54,521 bases of DNA from Thiobacillus sp. (GCA_018262815.1 JADFDN010000002.1:1-54521); one strand, 5' to 3'; shown: positions 1-10,991, counted from the first letter of the stretch. Numbers and translations: made by a program. Notes: generated from the letters alone by a model not told the origin.

Positions 1-267
1 GAACATCACAAGCTGGCGATCAAGGGGGCCGAAATCCGCGGCAAGGCGGTGGAAGCGAATCTGGCCGATCTGAGGACGCGCATCGCCAGGATCGAAAAGG
101 CGGGCCGCAAGGTGGGGTCGGGTCTGACAGGTCAGCTGGAGCAGGCCACCCGGGAGCAGCAGGAGCTGAAGCGCACCATCCAGAGCAACGAGGAAGCGAT
201 GAAGAACGTGCGCGAGAAATACGCGGCAGACAAGGCGCGCTTCATCGAGCTGTCGGGCAAGCAGTAA
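1..267 (+). CDS. C-terminal fragment of a coiled-coil protein (cut by left edge)
   Basis: The reading frame is open from base 1 to the TAA at 265-267, so the GTG at 49 used by the ORF track is not a real start; the gene begins upstream of the window. The visible 88 residues are strongly charged, rich in Glu, Lys, Arg and Ala with almost no aromatic residues, and show heptad-like spacing (LADLRTRIARIEKAG...). This is typical of a long coiled coil ending a protein. No domain is recognisable. A strong bidirectional terminator follows 15 bases after the stop, shared with the convergent gatB. Function unknown. Confidence 0.7.
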   Translation, partial: EHHKLAIKGAEIRGKAVEANLADLRTRIARIEKAGRKVGSGLTGQLEQATREQQELKRTIQSNEEAMKNVREKYAADKARFIELSGKQ

Positions 268-282
268 GACACGGAATCGAAT

Positions 283-322
283 AAAAAGCGACCTCGCCGG
301 ATACCCGGCGAGGTCGCTTTTT
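283..322. terminator. Bidirectional intrinsic terminator between convergent genes
   Basis: A perfect 13-bp GC-rich stem (gcgacctcgccgg, 288-300, paired with 305-317) closes a 4-base loop. It is flanked by five A on the left and five T on the right, so it ends in a U-run when read on either strand. It lies exactly between the stop of the left-edge plus-strand gene and the stop of gatB on the minus strand, which fits a shared terminator. Confidence 0.93.
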
Positions 323-1756
323 TCAATTCTGCAGTTTGGCTTTCAGCAGCTCGTTGACCTGTGCCGGATTGGCCTTGCCGCGGCTCGCCTTCATCACCTG
401 CCCGACCAGCGCATTAAAGGCCTTCTCCTTGCCGGAACGGAATTCCTCGACCGACTTCTGATTCGCGGCGAGCACCTCGTCGATGATCTTCTCCAGTTCT
501 CCGGAATCGGACATCTGCTTGAGGCCGCGCGCCTCGATGATGGCGTCGACTTCGCCGGCGCCTTCCCACAGGCCTTCGAACACCTGCCTGGCGAGCTTTC
601 CGGACAGCGTGCCGTCCTGGATGCGCGCGATCAGTGCGCCGAGCTGGGCGGCTGAAACCGGACTCGCCGAGATGTCGAGTTCGGCCTTGTTTAACGCGGC
701 TGCGAGTTCGCCCATTACCCAGTTGGCGGCGAGCTTGCCCTGGCCGCAAGCCTGGGCGGCGGTCTCGAAATAATCGGCGAGCGCGCGCGATCCGGTCAAC
801 ACCGCCGCATCGTAGGGCGACACGCCGTAGTCGCGCTGGAAGCGCGCCTGCATTGCGGCGGGCAGCTCGGGCAGCGCGGCGCGCACCGCTTCGATCCAGT
901 CCTCGTCAAGCTTCACCGGCAACAGGTCGGGGTCGGGGAAGTAGCGGTAGTCGTGCGCGTCTTCCTTGCTGCGCATCATGCGCGTCTCGCCGGTGTCAGG
1001 GTCGAACAGCACCGTGGCCTGCTCGATGCGGCCGCCATCTTCCAGCGTCTCGATCTGCCAGCGCACTTCGTAGTCGATCGCCTGCTGCAGGAAGCGGAAG
1101 GAATTGAGGTTCTTGATTTCGCGGCGGGTGCCGAATTCGGCCTGCCCGACCGGGCGCACCGAGACGTTGGCGTCGACGCGGAAGCTGCCTTCCTGCATGT
1201 TGCCGTCGCAGATGCCGATCCAGGTCACCAGCGTGTGCAGCGCGCGGGCATAGGCGACGGCCTCGGCGGAGGACCGCATCTCCGGCTCGGAGACGATTTC
1301 CAGCAAGGGCGTGCCGGCGCGGTTCAGATCGATGCCCGTCATGCCGTGGAAGTCTTCGTGCAGCGACTTGCCGGCGTCCTCTTCCATGTGGGCGCGGGTC
1401 AGGTGGATGGTTTTCTCGACTCCGTCGACCGCCACGGTGAGTGCACCGCCCTCGACGATGGGCTTGGCCAGTTGGCTGATCTGGTAGCCCTTGGGGAGAT
1501 CCGGGTAGAAATAGTTCTTGCGGTCGAACACGTTGATGCGGTTGAGGTTTGCCCCGATGGCGAGACCGAACTTGATCGCGCATTCCACCGCGCCCTTGTT
1601 CAACACCGGCAGGACGCCGGGCAGCGCGATGTCGACCGCGCTCGCCTGGGTGTTGGGCGCGGCGCCGAAGGCGGTGCTGCTGCCCGAGAAAATCTTGGAC
1701 TTCGTGGCGAGCTGGGTATGGACTTCCAGCCCGATGACGGTTTCCCATTTCATCAT
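323..1756 (-). CDS. gatB: Aspartyl/glutamyl-tRNA(Asn/Gln) amidotransferase subunit B
   Basis: GatB is the kinase/tRNA-binding subunit of the GatCAB complex, which converts misacylated Glu-tRNA(Gln) and/or Asp-tRNA(Asn) to the amide form with ammonia from GatA. The protein (about 477 residues) opens with the family signature [13 protein letters not shown], carries the cradle-domain motif [14 protein letters not shown], and ends with a helical YqeY-like tail ([16 protein letters not shown]). The ORF-track start is about 90 codons too early. The ATGATG at 1756-1751 overlaps the gatA TGA, so start is 1756 or 1753. It is the last gene of gatC-gatA-gatB. An indirect amidation pathway is implied. 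Confidence 0.97.
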   Translation of the reverse strand: MMKWETVIGLEVHTQLATKSKIFSGSSTAFGAAPNTQASAVDIALPGVLPVLNKGAVECAIKFGLAIGANLNRINVFDRKNYFYPDLPKGYQISQLAKPIVEGGALTVAVDGVEKTIHLTRAHMEEDAGKSLHEDFHGMTGIDLNRAGTPLLEIVSEPEMRSSAEAVAYARALHTLVTWIGICDGNMQEGSFRVDANVSVRPVGQAEFGTRREIKNLNSFRFLQQAIDYEVRWQIETLEDGGRIEQATVLFDPDTGETRMMRSKEDAHDYRYFPDPDLLPVKLDEDWIEAVRAALPELPAAMQARFQRDYGVSPYDAAVLTGSRALADYFETAAQACGQGKLAANWVMGELAAALNKAELDISASPVSAAQLGALIARIQDGTLSGKLARQVFEGLWEGAGEVDAIIEARGLKQMSDSGELEKIIDEVLAANQKSVEEFRSGKEKAFNALVGQVMKASRGKANPAQVNELLKAKLQN

Positions 1757-3213
1757 TTCAGGCCCTCCGGTGCGCGGGCATGCCAGTCCGTCGCGCGCTG
1801 GTACTGATGGGCGACGTTGAGCATCTTCGCCTCGGAAAAGTAGTTGCCGACCAGCTGCAGGCCGATCGGCAGCCCCTGGGAGTCGAAGCCGCAGGGTAGG
1901 CTCATGCCCGGCAGGCCGGCGAGGTTGGCGGGAATGGTGTAGAGATCGTTCAGATACATCTCGACCGGATCGTCGGATTTCTCGCCCAGTCTGAACGCGG
2001 TGCCCGGCGCGGTGGGGCCGAGGATGACGTCGCAAACCTTGAAGGCTTCGCTGAAGTCGTTGGCGATCAGACGGCGGATTTTCTGCGCCTGCAGGTAGTA
2101 GGCGTCGTAGTAGCCGTGGCTTAGAACATAGGCGCCGATCAGGATGCGCCGCTTCACTTCCGCGCCGAAGCCCTGCGCGCGGGTCTTGCAGTACATGTCG
2201 TCGAGGCTGCCGTAGTCCGGCGCGCGGTAGCCGTAGCGCACGCCGTCGAAGCGCGACAGGTTGGAGGAGGCTTCGGCCGGCGCCAGCACGTAGTAGACGG
2301 GGATCGCGAGCTTCGAGTTGGCGAGCGAGATTTCGACGGTGGTGGCGCCGAGTTTTTTCAGCTCGGCAACCGCGGCGTCCACTGCGGCTGCGACTTCGTT
2401 GTTGAGGCCCTCGGCGAAGAATTCCTTCGGCAGGCCGACGCGCAGGCCGGTCAGGGGCTTGTCCAGATCACGCGCGTAGTCTTCCTTGTCGCGTTCCAGA
2501 CTGGTCGAGTCGTTGGGGTCGAAGCCGGTCATCACGTTCAGCAGCAGCGCGCAATCTTCGGCCGAGGGCGCCATCGGGCCGGCCTGGTCGAGGCTGGAGG
2601 CGAACGCGATCATGCCGTAGCGCGACACCAGGCCGTAGGTGGGCTTGAGCCCCGTAATGCCGCACAGCGCGGCGGGCTGGCGGATCGAGCCGCCGGTGTC
2701 GGTGCCGGTGGCGGCGGGCGCCATGCGTGCGGCGACGCAGGCGGCGGCGCCGCCCGACGAACCGCCGGGCACGTAGGCGGTATTCCACGGATTTTTCACC
2801 GCGCCGAAATGGCTGGTCTCGTTCGACGAACCCATCGCGAACTCGTCCATGTTGGTCTTGCCTAGACTCGGCAGGCCGGCGGCCTTGAAGCGCTGGATCA
2901 CATGGGCGTCGTAGGGCGCGACGAAGTTGTGCAGCATTTTCGAGCCGCAGGTGGTGAGCCAGCCGTCGGTGCAGAAGATGTCCTTGTGGGCGATCGGCAC
3001 GCCGGTCAGCGGGCCGGCCAGGCCGGCGGCGATCAGGGCGTCGGCTGCGGCGGCCTCGAGCAGCGTTTTTTCGGGATCGACCGTGATGAAGGCATTGATC
3101 GCCGGATTCAGCGCGGCGATGCGGTCGAGGTAGGTCTGCGCCAGCTCGCGGCTGGAAATCTGCCTGGCGGCAAGCTGGGCCGCGAGCGCGGAAAGGGACG
3201 TTTCGGAAGACAT
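1753..3213 (-). CDS. gatA: Aspartyl/glutamyl-tRNA amidotransferase subunit A
   Basis: GatA is the glutaminase of GatCAB and belongs to the amidase-signature family. The 486-residue protein has the Gly/Ser-rich block [19 protein letters not shown] and the Ser-cisSer-Lys triad at about K77, S152 and S176 ([11 protein letters not shown]), with the same spacing as characterised GatA proteins. The start at 3213 lies 3 bases after the gatC stop, and its TGA overlaps the gatB start. Length and motifs are ordinary, with no sign of degeneration. Confidence 0.97.
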   Translation of the reverse strand: MSSETSLSALAAQLAARQISSRELAQTYLDRIAALNPAINAFITVDPEKTLLEAAAADALIAAGLAGPLTGVPIAHKDIFCTDGWLTTCGSKMLHNFVAPYDAHVIQRFKAAGLPSLGKTNMDEFAMGSSNETSHFGAVKNPWNTAYVPGGSSGGAAACVAARMAPAATGTDTGGSIRQPAALCGITGLKPTYGLVSRYGMIAFASSLDQAGPMAPSAEDCALLLNVMTGFDPNDSTSLERDKEDYARDLDKPLTGLRVGLPKEFFAEGLNNEVAAAVDAAVAELKKLGATTVEISLANSKLAIPVYYVLAPAEASSNLSRFDGVRYGYRAPDYGSLDDMYCKTRAQGFGAEVKRRILIGAYVLSHGYYDAYYLQAQKIRRLIANDFSEAFKVCDVILGPTAPGTAFRLGEKSDDPVEMYLNDLYTIPANLAGLPGMSLPCGFDSQGLPIGLQLVGNYFSEAKMLNVAHQYQRATDWHARAPEGLK

Positions 3214-3216
3214 GAC

Positions 3217-3504
3217 TTACTCGATGACTTTGGGCACGAGATAGAGGCCGTTTTCGACCGCGGGCGCGATCGCCTGGAAGGCGGCGTGACGGTCGGTTTC
3301 GGTCACGGCGTCGTCGCGCAGACGCTGATAAACCTCCTGTGCGTGGGCCATCGGCGCGATGCCGGCGGTATCCACCGCCTGCATGGTGGCGATGAGGTCG
3401 AAAATGCTGTTGAGCTGGGCCTGCGTGGCCTGCGCCTCGGCATCGCTGGTTTCGATGCGCGCAAGGCGGGCGATGCGCTTGACGTCGTCCGGGGTGAGGG
3501 ACAT
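3217..3504 (-). CDS. gatC: Aspartyl/glutamyl-tRNA amidotransferase subunit C
   Basis: GatC is the small subunit that wraps around GatA and stabilises the GatCAB complex. The 95-residue product starts [18 protein letters not shown], the classic GatC N-terminus, and ends with a LVPKVIE-type tail. It is the first gene of gatCAB and is divergent from mreB, with 104 bases between the two starts, so both promoters must lie there. The arrangement gatCAB divergent from mreB is frequent in betaproteobacteria. Confidence 0.96.
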   Translation of the reverse strand: MSLTPDDVKRIARLARIETSDAEAQATQAQLNSIFDLIATMQAVDTAGIAPMAHAQEVYQRLRDDAVTETDRHAAFQAIAPAVENGLYLVPKVIE

Positions 3505-4652
<1,148 letters not shown>

Positions 4653-4693
4653 CCCCGGCAACACGCAACGTCCCGCACAAGGGCCATCGATAA

Positions 4694-5539
4694 ATGGCGA
4701 TGCCCGACCAGCTCATGTTCGCCCGCAGGCTGGGGCCGACGTCGCGCCTGCTGATCTGGCTGCTGGTCGGCGTGAGCTTCATCGTACTCGATACCCGCTA
4801 TCACACCCTCGACGGCTTGCGCAGCGGCTTCTCGCTGTTGCTGCAGCCGGTGCGCGAACTCATGCGCGCGCCCTCCGATGTCGCCGCCGAACTGACGGGG
4901 TTTTTCACCCGCCACCGTCTTCTGCAAAAAGAGCGTGACGCCTTGCTGGCCGAGCGTGCGCAGGTTCAGGTCGGGGCCAGCGTCGCGAAGGCGCTGGCCC
5001 GCGAAAATGCAGAATTGCGCCGTCTGCTGCAGTTGCCGGCGCGGTCCGGCCAGCAGATGGTCCGGGCTGCCCTGCTGTATCAGGGACACAACTGGTTTGC
5101 CCAGCGCATCACCCTCGATCAGGGCGCCGGGGCAGGATTGCGCGGCGGCTTGCCGGTGGTCGATGCCTGGGGCCTGGTCGGGCAGGTGAGCCGGGTTTAT
5201 CCGGGAACGAGCGAAGTGACGCTGGTGAGCGATCCGCATCAGCTAACCCCCGTGTTCGTCGAGCGTACCGGTCAGCGCGGGCTGGCGGCAGGCAGTGGGC
5301 AAAACCAGCTGGAGCTGCGCTACATGCCGTCACAGACCGATATCCGGGCGGGCGACCGCCTGCTGACGTCGGGAATCGACCGGGTCTATCCGGCCGGGAT
5401 ACCGGTGGCGCGCGTCACGCGGGTGTCGCGCTCGCAGTCCAGCCCCTATCTGCGGGTGGAGTGTCTGCCGCTGGCGGGGCTCAACCGTTCCCATGCCGTG
5501 CTGGTGCTGATCGCCGCGCCGCAGGTGATCGCGCAATGA
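4694..5539 (+). CDS. mreC: Rod shape-determining protein MreC
   Basis: MreC is a bitopic inner-membrane protein whose periplasmic beta domain activates the PBP2-RodA synthase. The 281-residue product has one N-terminal membrane helix (LLIWLLVGVSFIVLD), a coiled-coil stretch (RLLQKERDALLAERAQVQ) and the beta-rich MreC domain with GLVGQVSRVYPGTSEVTL. Start codons at 4694 and 4700 are both possible, and no strong Shine-Dalgarno site separates them. The stop overlaps the mreD start as ATGA, indicating coupled translation. Confidence 0.95.
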   Translation: MAMPDQLMFARRLGPTSRLLIWLLVGVSFIVLDTRYHTLDGLRSGFSLLLQPVRELMRAPSDVAAELTGFFTRHRLLQKERDALLAERAQVQVGASVAKALARENAELRRLLQLPARSGQQMVRAALLYQGHNWFAQRITLDQGAGAGLRGGLPVVDAWGLVGQVSRVYPGTSEVTLVSDPHQLTPVFVERTGQRGLAAGSGQNQLELRYMPSQTDIRAGDRLLTSGIDRVYPAGIPVARVTRVSRSQSSPYLRVECLPLAGLNRSHAVLVLIAAPQVIAQ

Positions 5540-6039
5540 ACGCCGCGCCTGCTCAGACACTTGGCAGCTGGCGCCGCATCCTCGGCAGCCTGATTCTGGC
5601 CGTGCTGCTGGAACAGCTGCCGTGGACCGGCTGGGCGCTGGCCCTGCGTCCCGATTTCGTGCTGGTCGGCGTGCTGTTCTGGGCCTTGCATCAGCCCGCG
5701 CGCATCGGCTTTGCCACGGCGTTTTTTCTCGGGCTGCTGGCCGATTTCCAGGACGGGGTGGTGTTCGGCCAGCATGCCATCGCCTACGTGATCGGTGTCT
5801 ATCTGGTGCTGTTCCTGCGTCTGCGCCTGCTGCAGTTCGATCCGTTGCGGCAGGCGGCGCAGCTGTTTCCCATCTTTCTCGCGGTGCAGCTGGTCGTGCT
5901 GCTGGCGGGCTGGCTGGCGGTCAATCCGCCGGCGGGGCTGGCCATGCTGCTGCCGGTGCTGAGCAGCACCCTGCTGTGGTACCTGGTGGCGGGCTTTCTG
6001 CGCCTGTGGCACGGCAAGGGCCTGCAGGATCGGGCGTGA
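5536..6039 (+). CDS. mreD: Rod shape-determining protein MreD
   Basis: MreD is the small polytopic membrane partner of MreC. The product from ATG 5536 has 167 residues, about the family norm, and is almost entirely hydrophobic with five to six predicted helices (for example ILAVLLEQLPWTGWAL and LVLLAGWLAV). The ORF-track start at 5461 lies inside mreC; ATG 5536 overlaps the mreC TGA by four bases and is preferred. It lies 6 bases before mrdA. Confidence 0.93.
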   Translation: MNAAPAQTLGSWRRILGSLILAVLLEQLPWTGWALALRPDFVLVGVLFWALHQPARIGFATAFFLGLLADFQDGVVFGQHAIAYVIGVYLVLFLRLRLLQFDPLRQAAQLFPIFLAVQLVVLLAGWLAVNPPAGLAMLLPVLSSTLLWYLVAGFLRLWHGKGLQDRA

Positions 6040-6045
6040 TCCTGG

Positions 6046-7938
6046 ATGAGACTCGCGACACCGCTGAAGAATCTGGATCGCGAACTGGCCCGTTTTCACG
6101 GCCGGCTGAAAGTGGGGGCGGCGTTCGTCGCGCTGCTGGCGGCGGCGCTGCTGGCGCGCGCGTTCTATCTGCAGATCATGCAGCAGGAACACTACATCGA
6201 GCGTGCCGAGAGCAACCGCATTTCGCTGGTGCCTGCCGCGCCGCACCGCGGGCTGATTCTCGACCGCAACGGCCGCATCCTGGCGGAAAACTATTCTGCC
6301 TATACGCTGGAGCTGACCCGTGCGCAGACGGGCAACCTGGACGCCACGCTGGCCGAGGTGGGCAAGCTGGTGGAAATCACGCCGGGTCAGCTGCGGCGTT
6401 TCCGCCGCCTGCTCTCGGAGTCGCACGAATTCGAGACGGTTCCGCTGAAAAGCAAGCTGACCGACGAGGAGGTGGCGATTCTGGCGGCCCATCGCTATCG
6501 CCTGCCCGGGGTGGAAGTGAAGGCGCGGCTGTTCCGCAATTATCAAGCCGGGCCGGGCATGGCGCACGTGCTGGGTTTTATCGGCCGCATCAACGACCGT
6601 GACCTGAAGCAGTTGCGCGAGACCGGCCGCGAGCAGAACTATCGGGGCAGCGTCCATATCGGCAAGACCGGTCTGGAGCAGAGTTACGAAACCCTGCTGC
6701 ATGGCCGCACCGGCTTCGACCAGATGGAGACCGACGCCAGCGGTCGCGCAGTGCGCATGCTGTCGCGCATTCCGCCGGTGCCGGGCAAGGACCTGCGCCT
6801 GCATCTCGACGTGGAGTTGCAGGCGGTGGCCGAGCATGCCTTCGGCGATTACCTGGGCGGGCTGGTGGCGCTCGACCCCAATACCGGGGGGGTGCTGGCG
6901 CTGGTGTCCAAGCCGGGATTCGACCCCAACCTGTTCGTCGACGGCATCGACCCGGAAACCTGGAAGTCGCTCAACGAGTCGCCCGAGCGGCCGATGGTCA
7001 ACCGCGTGCTGCGCGGGATCTACCCGCCAGGCTCGACCATCAAGCCGCTGATGGCGCTGGCCGGGCTGGAACTGGGCGTGCGCAAGGCGTCCGACAGCAT
7101 CGACGACCCGGGGTATTTTTCGCTGCCCAACAGCCGGCACCGCTTCCGCGACTGGAAAGCCGGCGGGCACGGCATGGTCGATTTGCGCAAATCCATCTCG
7201 CAGTCGTGCGATACCTATTACTACAAGCTGGCGGTGGACATGGGGATCGACCGCATGCACGATTATCTGGCGCAGTTCGGCCTGGGCGAGAAAACCGGCA
7301 TCGACCTGGAGGGCGAGTCGTCAGGGCTGCTGCCCTCGCGCGAGTGGAAGCAGCGTCGCTGGAAGCAGCCCTGGTATCCCGGCGAGACGGTGATCGCCGG
7401 AATCGGCCAGGGCTACCACCTGACCACGCCGCTGCAACTCGCGGTGGCGACGGCCATGCTGGCCAATGGCGGCCGGCGGATCGAGCCGCGTCTGGTGCAG
7501 GCGGTGCGCGATCCGCTGGCCCATACCTGGCAATCCATTCCGGGCCGGGAACGCGGCAGGCTGGCGATCACGCCGGAGCATCTGGACGTGGTGCGCGAAG
7601 GCATGATGGACGTCCTGCGCCCAGGCGGAACGGCCGCCGCCTCAGCCGCCGGCGCGTCGTACACGAGTGCCGGCAAGACCGGAACCGCGCAGGTGGTCGG
7701 CATCAAGCAGGGGGCGCGCTATGACGCCAGCCGGCTGGCCCGCCAGCATCGCGACCATGCGCTGTTCATCGCCTATGCACCCGCCGAGAATCCGACCATC
7801 GTGGTGGCGGTGATGGTGGAAAACGGCGGCTCCGGCAGCGGCACCGCGGCGCCTGTCGCGCGCGCGGTATTCGATTACTACCTGACCGGGAAGCGTCCCG
7901 GCAGCATGCAACTGGAGGCCGACCTTGCCGCGGACTAG
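6046..7938 (+). CDS. mrdA: Penicillin-binding protein 2 (elongasome transpeptidase)
   Basis: PBP2 is the class B transpeptidase that cross-links new peptidoglycan in the side wall together with RodA. The 630-residue product has one N-terminal membrane helix, the PBP dimerisation/pedestal domain (HRGLILDRNGRILAENYSAY), and a transpeptidase domain with intact motifs: S330-T-I-K333 in YPPGSTIKP, S387-C-D in SQSCDTYYY, and KTGTAQVVG near the C-terminus. All catalytic residues are present, in contrast to the DacC-like protein encoded downstream. It overlaps rodA by 14 bases. Confidence 0.97.
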   Translation: MRLATPLKNLDRELARFHGRLKVGAAFVALLAAALLARAFYLQIMQQEHYIERAESNRISLVPAAPHRGLILDRNGRILAENYSAYTLELTRAQTGNLDATLAEVGKLVEITPGQLRRFRRLLSESHEFETVPLKSKLTDEEVAILAAHRYRLPGVEVKARLFRNYQAGPGMAHVLGFIGRINDRDLKQLRETGREQNYRGSVHIGKTGLEQSYETLLHGRTGFDQMETDASGRAVRMLSRIPPVPGKDLRLHLDVELQAVAEHAFGDYLGGLVALDPNTGGVLALVSKPGFDPNLFVDGIDPETWKSLNESPERPMVNRVLRGIYPPGSTIKPLMALAGLELGVRKASDSIDDPGYFSLPNSRHRFRDWKAGGHGMVDLRKSISQSCDTYYYKLAVDMGIDRMHDYLAQFGLGEKTGIDLEGESSGLLPSREWKQRRWKQPWYPGETVIAGIGQGYHLTTPLQLAVATAMLANGGRRIEPRLVQAVRDPLAHTWQSIPGRERGRLAITPEHLDVVREGMMDVLRPGGTAAASAAGASYTSAGKTGTAQVVGIKQGARYDASRLARQHRDHALFIAYAPAENPTIVVAVMVENGGSGSGTAAPVARAVFDYYLTGKRPGSMQLEADLAAD

Positions 7939-9025
7939 TCACTGGATATTGCGCCGGCTGAGCCACCTCGACGGCATTCTGCTGCTGCTGGTGCTGCTAC
8001 TGCTGGGCATCAGCCTGGCCGTGGTGGCGAGCGCGTCGGGGCAAAGCCCGGCGCGCATCACTGGCCACCTGATCAACATGGGACTCGCGCTCGGCGTGAT
8101 GGTGGTGATCGCCAACATCCCGCCGCATCTGCTGTCCAAGGTGGGGCCGCCGCTGTACGTGGCGGGCGTGGTGCTGCTGATCGGGGTGGCGCTGTTCGGC
8201 GAGATCCGCAACGGTTCGCGGCGCTGGCTGAACCTGGGCTTCATGGCGTTCCAGCCGTCGGAGCTTCTGAAGCTGGCGCTGCCGCTGATGCTGGCCTGGT
8301 ATTTTCAGCGCAACGAGGGATTGCTGCGCGCGAAACACTTCCTGGCGGGGGCGATCCTGCTGCTGGTGCCGTTCCTGCTGATCCTGCGCCAGCCCGATCT
8401 GGGCACCGCGCTGATGATCGGCGCTTCCGGCTTCTACCTGCTGTTCTTTGCCGGGCTGCCGTGGAAGGTGATCCTGGGCGGCGGCGTCCTGGGCGGCGCC
8501 GCCCTGCCGGTGATGTGGGGCCTGATGCACGACTATCAGCAACGCCGCGTGCTGACCCTGCTCGATCCCTCGTCCGACCCGCTGGGTGCCGGCTACCACA
8601 TCATCCAGTCGACCATCGCGATCGGCTCGGGCGGCCTGTTCGGCAAGGGCTGGATGCAGGGCACGCAAACCCAGCTCGATTTCATTCCCGAACGGACGAC
8701 CGACTTCGTGTTTGCCGTGTTCGGCGAGGAATTCGGCTACGTCGGCGCGATTTTCCTGGTGGGCCTGTATCTGGCGATCGTCGTGCGCGGACTGGTCATC
8801 GCGGCGCGGGCGCCGACGCTGTTCGGCCGCCTGATGGCAGCCACGCTGAGTCTCAATCTGTTCACCTATGCCTTCGTCAACATGGGCATGGTGTCGGGCA
8901 TCCTGCCGGTGGTGGGCGTGCCCTTGCCGCTGATGAGTTATGGCGGCACTGCGCTGATCACGCTGCTGCTCGGCATGGGTATTGTGATGAGCGTGGCGAC
9001 GCATCGCCAGCTCAACAAAACCTGA
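7925..9025 (+). CDS. rodA: Peptidoglycan glycosyltransferase RodA (SEDS family)
   Basis: RodA polymerises glycan strands from lipid II as the partner of PBP2. The 366-residue product is a polytopic SEDS protein with about ten helices and the family motifs RWLNLGFMAFQPSELLKLALP, SGGLFGKGW and the C-terminal VPLPLMSYGGTALI. The start is TTG at 7925, within the 3' end of mrdA; no later ATG preserves the first helix, so this overlapping start is favoured. It completes the mre-mrd cluster and is followed 17 bases later by rlpA. Confidence 0.95.
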   Translation: MPRTSHWILRRLSHLDGILLLLVLLLLGISLAVVASASGQSPARITGHLINMGLALGVMVVIANIPPHLLSKVGPPLYVAGVVLLIGVALFGEIRNGSRRWLNLGFMAFQPSELLKLALPLMLAWYFQRNEGLLRAKHFLAGAILLLVPFLLILRQPDLGTALMIGASGFYLLFFAGLPWKVILGGGVLGGAALPVMWGLMHDYQQRRVLTLLDPSSDPLGAGYHIIQSTIAIGSGGLFGKGWMQGTQTQLDFIPERTTDFVFAVFGEEFGYVGAIFLVGLYLAIVVRGLVIAARAPTLFGRLMAATLSLNLFTYAFVNMGMVSGILPVVGVPLPLMSYGGTALITLLLGMGIVMSVATHRQLNKT

Positions 9026-9042
9026 CAGGCTAAAATGTGCGC

Positions 9043-9861
9043 ATGAACGCCCTTCTGATCCTGAGCACGGCGGCCCTGGGCCTGGCACTTGCCGGCTGCG
9101 CCAGCACTCCGCCCCCCAAGCAGGCCTCGACTCCGCCGAAAAGCGGCGGCTACTATCTCGACGATGGCCCCGAAACGACTCCGCCGGCGAATCTCGACGC
9201 GGTGCCCGACGCCGTGCCGCGCGACGAGCCGCTGCATCGCTTTGCCAATCGCACCTATGTTGCGCTGGGCAACACCTATACGCCGCAAACCACGCGCCGG
9301 CCGCATCGCGAGGAAGGTCTGGCATCCTGGTACGGGCGCCGTTTCCACGGCAGGAAAACCGCGTCGGGCGAGCCCTACGACATGTATGCGATGACCGCCG
9401 CGCATCCCACCCTGCCGATCCCCAGCTATGCGCGGGTCACGGCGCTGAACAGCAACAAGTCCGTGGTGGTGCGCATCAATGATCGCGGGCCATTTCACAG
9501 CAAGCGCGTCATCGACCTCTCATACACTGCTGCCCACAAGCTCGGCTATATCAAGCAGGGCAGCACCCGGGTGCGGGTGGAAAGCCTCGATCCCGCCGCC
9601 TACGATACCCAGGGCGAAGCGATCACCGAAGGCGTCTATCTGCAGGTGGGGGCGTTCTCGAATGCCGACAATGCGCGCCAGCTGCTGGCGCGCCTGCTGC
9701 GCGAACTCGAACTCGATGCCAGCCAGACGCGCGTGGTGCTCAACGGCAGCCTGCACCGGGTGCAGCTGGGTCCGTATCCCAGCGACGACGCGGCGCATTC
9801 GGACCGCACGCGGGTGCGGGAACGTCTCGACCTGAATGCAGTCCTGGTCAGACGCGATTGA
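9043..9861 (+). CDS. rlpA: Septal ring lytic transglycosylase RlpA family lipoprotein
   Basis: RlpA proteins are outer-membrane lipoproteins acting on peptidoglycan lacking stem peptides. ATG 9043 gives a short lipoprotein signal with lipobox LALAGC; the GTG at 9037 is the alternative. A double-psi beta-barrel domain follows (ASWYGRRFHGRKTASGEPYDM, then RINDRGPFHSKRVIDLS), and a C-terminal SPOR domain (GVYLQVGAFSNADNARQL) that binds denuded glycan. At about 272 residues it is the usual length. Its position after rodA fits cell-wall remodelling. Confidence 0.94.
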   Translation: MNALLILSTAALGLALAGCASTPPPKQASTPPKSGGYYLDDGPETTPPANLDAVPDAVPRDEPLHRFANRTYVALGNTYTPQTTRRPHREEGLASWYGRRFHGRKTASGEPYDMYAMTAAHPTLPIPSYARVTALNSNKSVVVRINDRGPFHSKRVIDLSYTAAHKLGYIKQGSTRVRVESLDPAAYDTQGEAITEGVYLQVGAFSNADNARQLLARLLRELELDASQTRVVLNGSLHRVQLGPYPSDDAAHSDRTRVRERLDLNAVLVRRD

Positions 9862-9875
9862 TTTTGAGGTCAGGC

Positions 9876-10991
9876 ATGAAAATTTTCTGGGTGGGGCTGG
9901 TGCTCCTGTTTTCTGCATCCGCATGGGCGGCTCCTGCCGGCATCGCGGCACGCGCCTGGATCGTGATCGATCAGCCGAGTGGTCGCGAACTGGCCTCGCA
10001 CCAGGCCGACCTGCCGCTGGCACCGGCCTCGCTGACGCAGTTGATGACGGCCTATGTGCTGCTGGGCGACATCAAAAGGAACAAGCTGAGCCTGGGGGAA
10101 TCCCTGAGCGTTCCGGAAATCGCCACCCGGGTCGACGGTGCGCGCATCTTTCTCAAGGAGGGCGACCAGGTCAGCGTCGACACCCTGCTGCAGGCGATGC
10201 TGGTGCACTCGGCCGGCGACGCCACGCTCACGCTGGTCACGACAGTCGATGGCCGCGAGGACCGGTTCGTCGAGCGGATGAACCGCGAAGCCCAACGCCT
10301 CGGCATGACGAAAACCCGCTTCATGAACGCCACCGGCCTGACCGAGCCCGGCCATGTCTCCAGCGCACGCGACCTCGCCCTGCTGGGCCGGGCGCTGGCG
10401 CGCGACTTTCCGGATCGTCAGGGGTTCTTCTCGCAGAAGGTCCTGTCCTTCAAGGGGGTCACGCATTACAACGGCAACCGCCTGCTGTGGCGCGACAGCA
10501 CGGTGAACGGCCTCAAGGTCGGCCGCACCCTCCAGGCCGGCTACAGCATGGCGGCGTCGGCCCGGCGCGGCGACCAGCGCCGCATCGCCGTGGTGCTGGG
10601 CGGGCGATCCGATGCGCAGCGGACCCAGGACGCCCTGCGTCTGCTGAACTACGGTTTCGAGAATTTCGACAGCGTATTGCTTTATCGCGCGCAGCAAGCG
10701 GTCAAGGTGGCGAAAATCTACCGCGGCGCGCGCGCATCGGTGAGCATGGGATTTGCCCAGGATTTCCATGTGCTGCTTCCGCGCGGCAGCGCGTCGCGTG
10801 TCAAGGCCGAAGTCATCACCCAGCAGCCGATCGTGGCGCCGCTGCGCAAGGGGCAGCGCATGGGCACGCTGCGGCTGCTGCTCGACGGCAAGCCGCTGGG
10901 CGACTATCCGCTGGTCGCGCTGCACGACGTCGCCGTCGCCGGCATCTTCGGCCGCGGCTGGGATTCGATCCGCCTGTTCTTCGCCCAATGA
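9876..10991 (+). CDS. DacC/PBP5-like D,D-carboxypeptidase homologue with degenerate active site
   Basis: The protein aligns end to end with DacA/DacC carboxypeptidases: a Sec signal (MKIFWVGLVLLFSASAWA), the S11 peptidase fold, and a C-terminal beta domain. All three penicillin-binding motifs are altered. SxxK reads S52-L-T-Q55, SxN reads S112-A-G114, and KTG reads K214-V-G216. Loss of the general-base lysine predicts no carboxypeptidase activity. The rest of the fold is conserved and the frame is undamaged, so this is a maintained pseudoenzyme rather than a decaying gene. ATG 9876 follows a GAGGTCAGG ribosome site; the stop overlaps dat as ATGA. It might bind peptidoglycan or regulate another PBP. 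Confidence 0.85.
   Translation: MKIFWVGLVLLFSASAWAAPAGIAARAWIVIDQPSGRELASHQADLPLAPASLTQLMTAYVLLGDIKRNKLSLGESLSVPEIATRVDGARIFLKEGDQVSVDTLLQAMLVHSAGDATLTLVTTVDGREDRFVERMNREAQRLGMTKTRFMNATGLTEPGHVSSARDLALLGRALARDFPDRQGFFSQKVLSFKGVTHYNGNRLLWRDSTVNGLKVGRTLQAGYSMAASARRGDQRRIAVVLGGRSDAQRTQDALRLLNYGFENFDSVLLYRAQQAVKVAKIYRGARASVSMGFAQDFHVLLPRGSASRVKAEVITQQPIVAPLRKGQRMGTLRLLLDGKPLGDYPLVALHDVAVAGIFGRGWDSIRLFFAQ

Noticed and set aside
6880-6895. G7 tract in mrdA as a phase-variation site
   Set aside because: mrdA is normally essential for rod growth; such runs arise by chance in GC-rich DNA, which also weakens the C8 tract argument elsewhere.
5446-7260. Minus-strand ORF of 604 codons opposite mreC/mreD/mrdA
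   Set aside because: It is antisense to well-conserved genes, has His/Gln/Arg-rich shadow composition and no recognisable domain.
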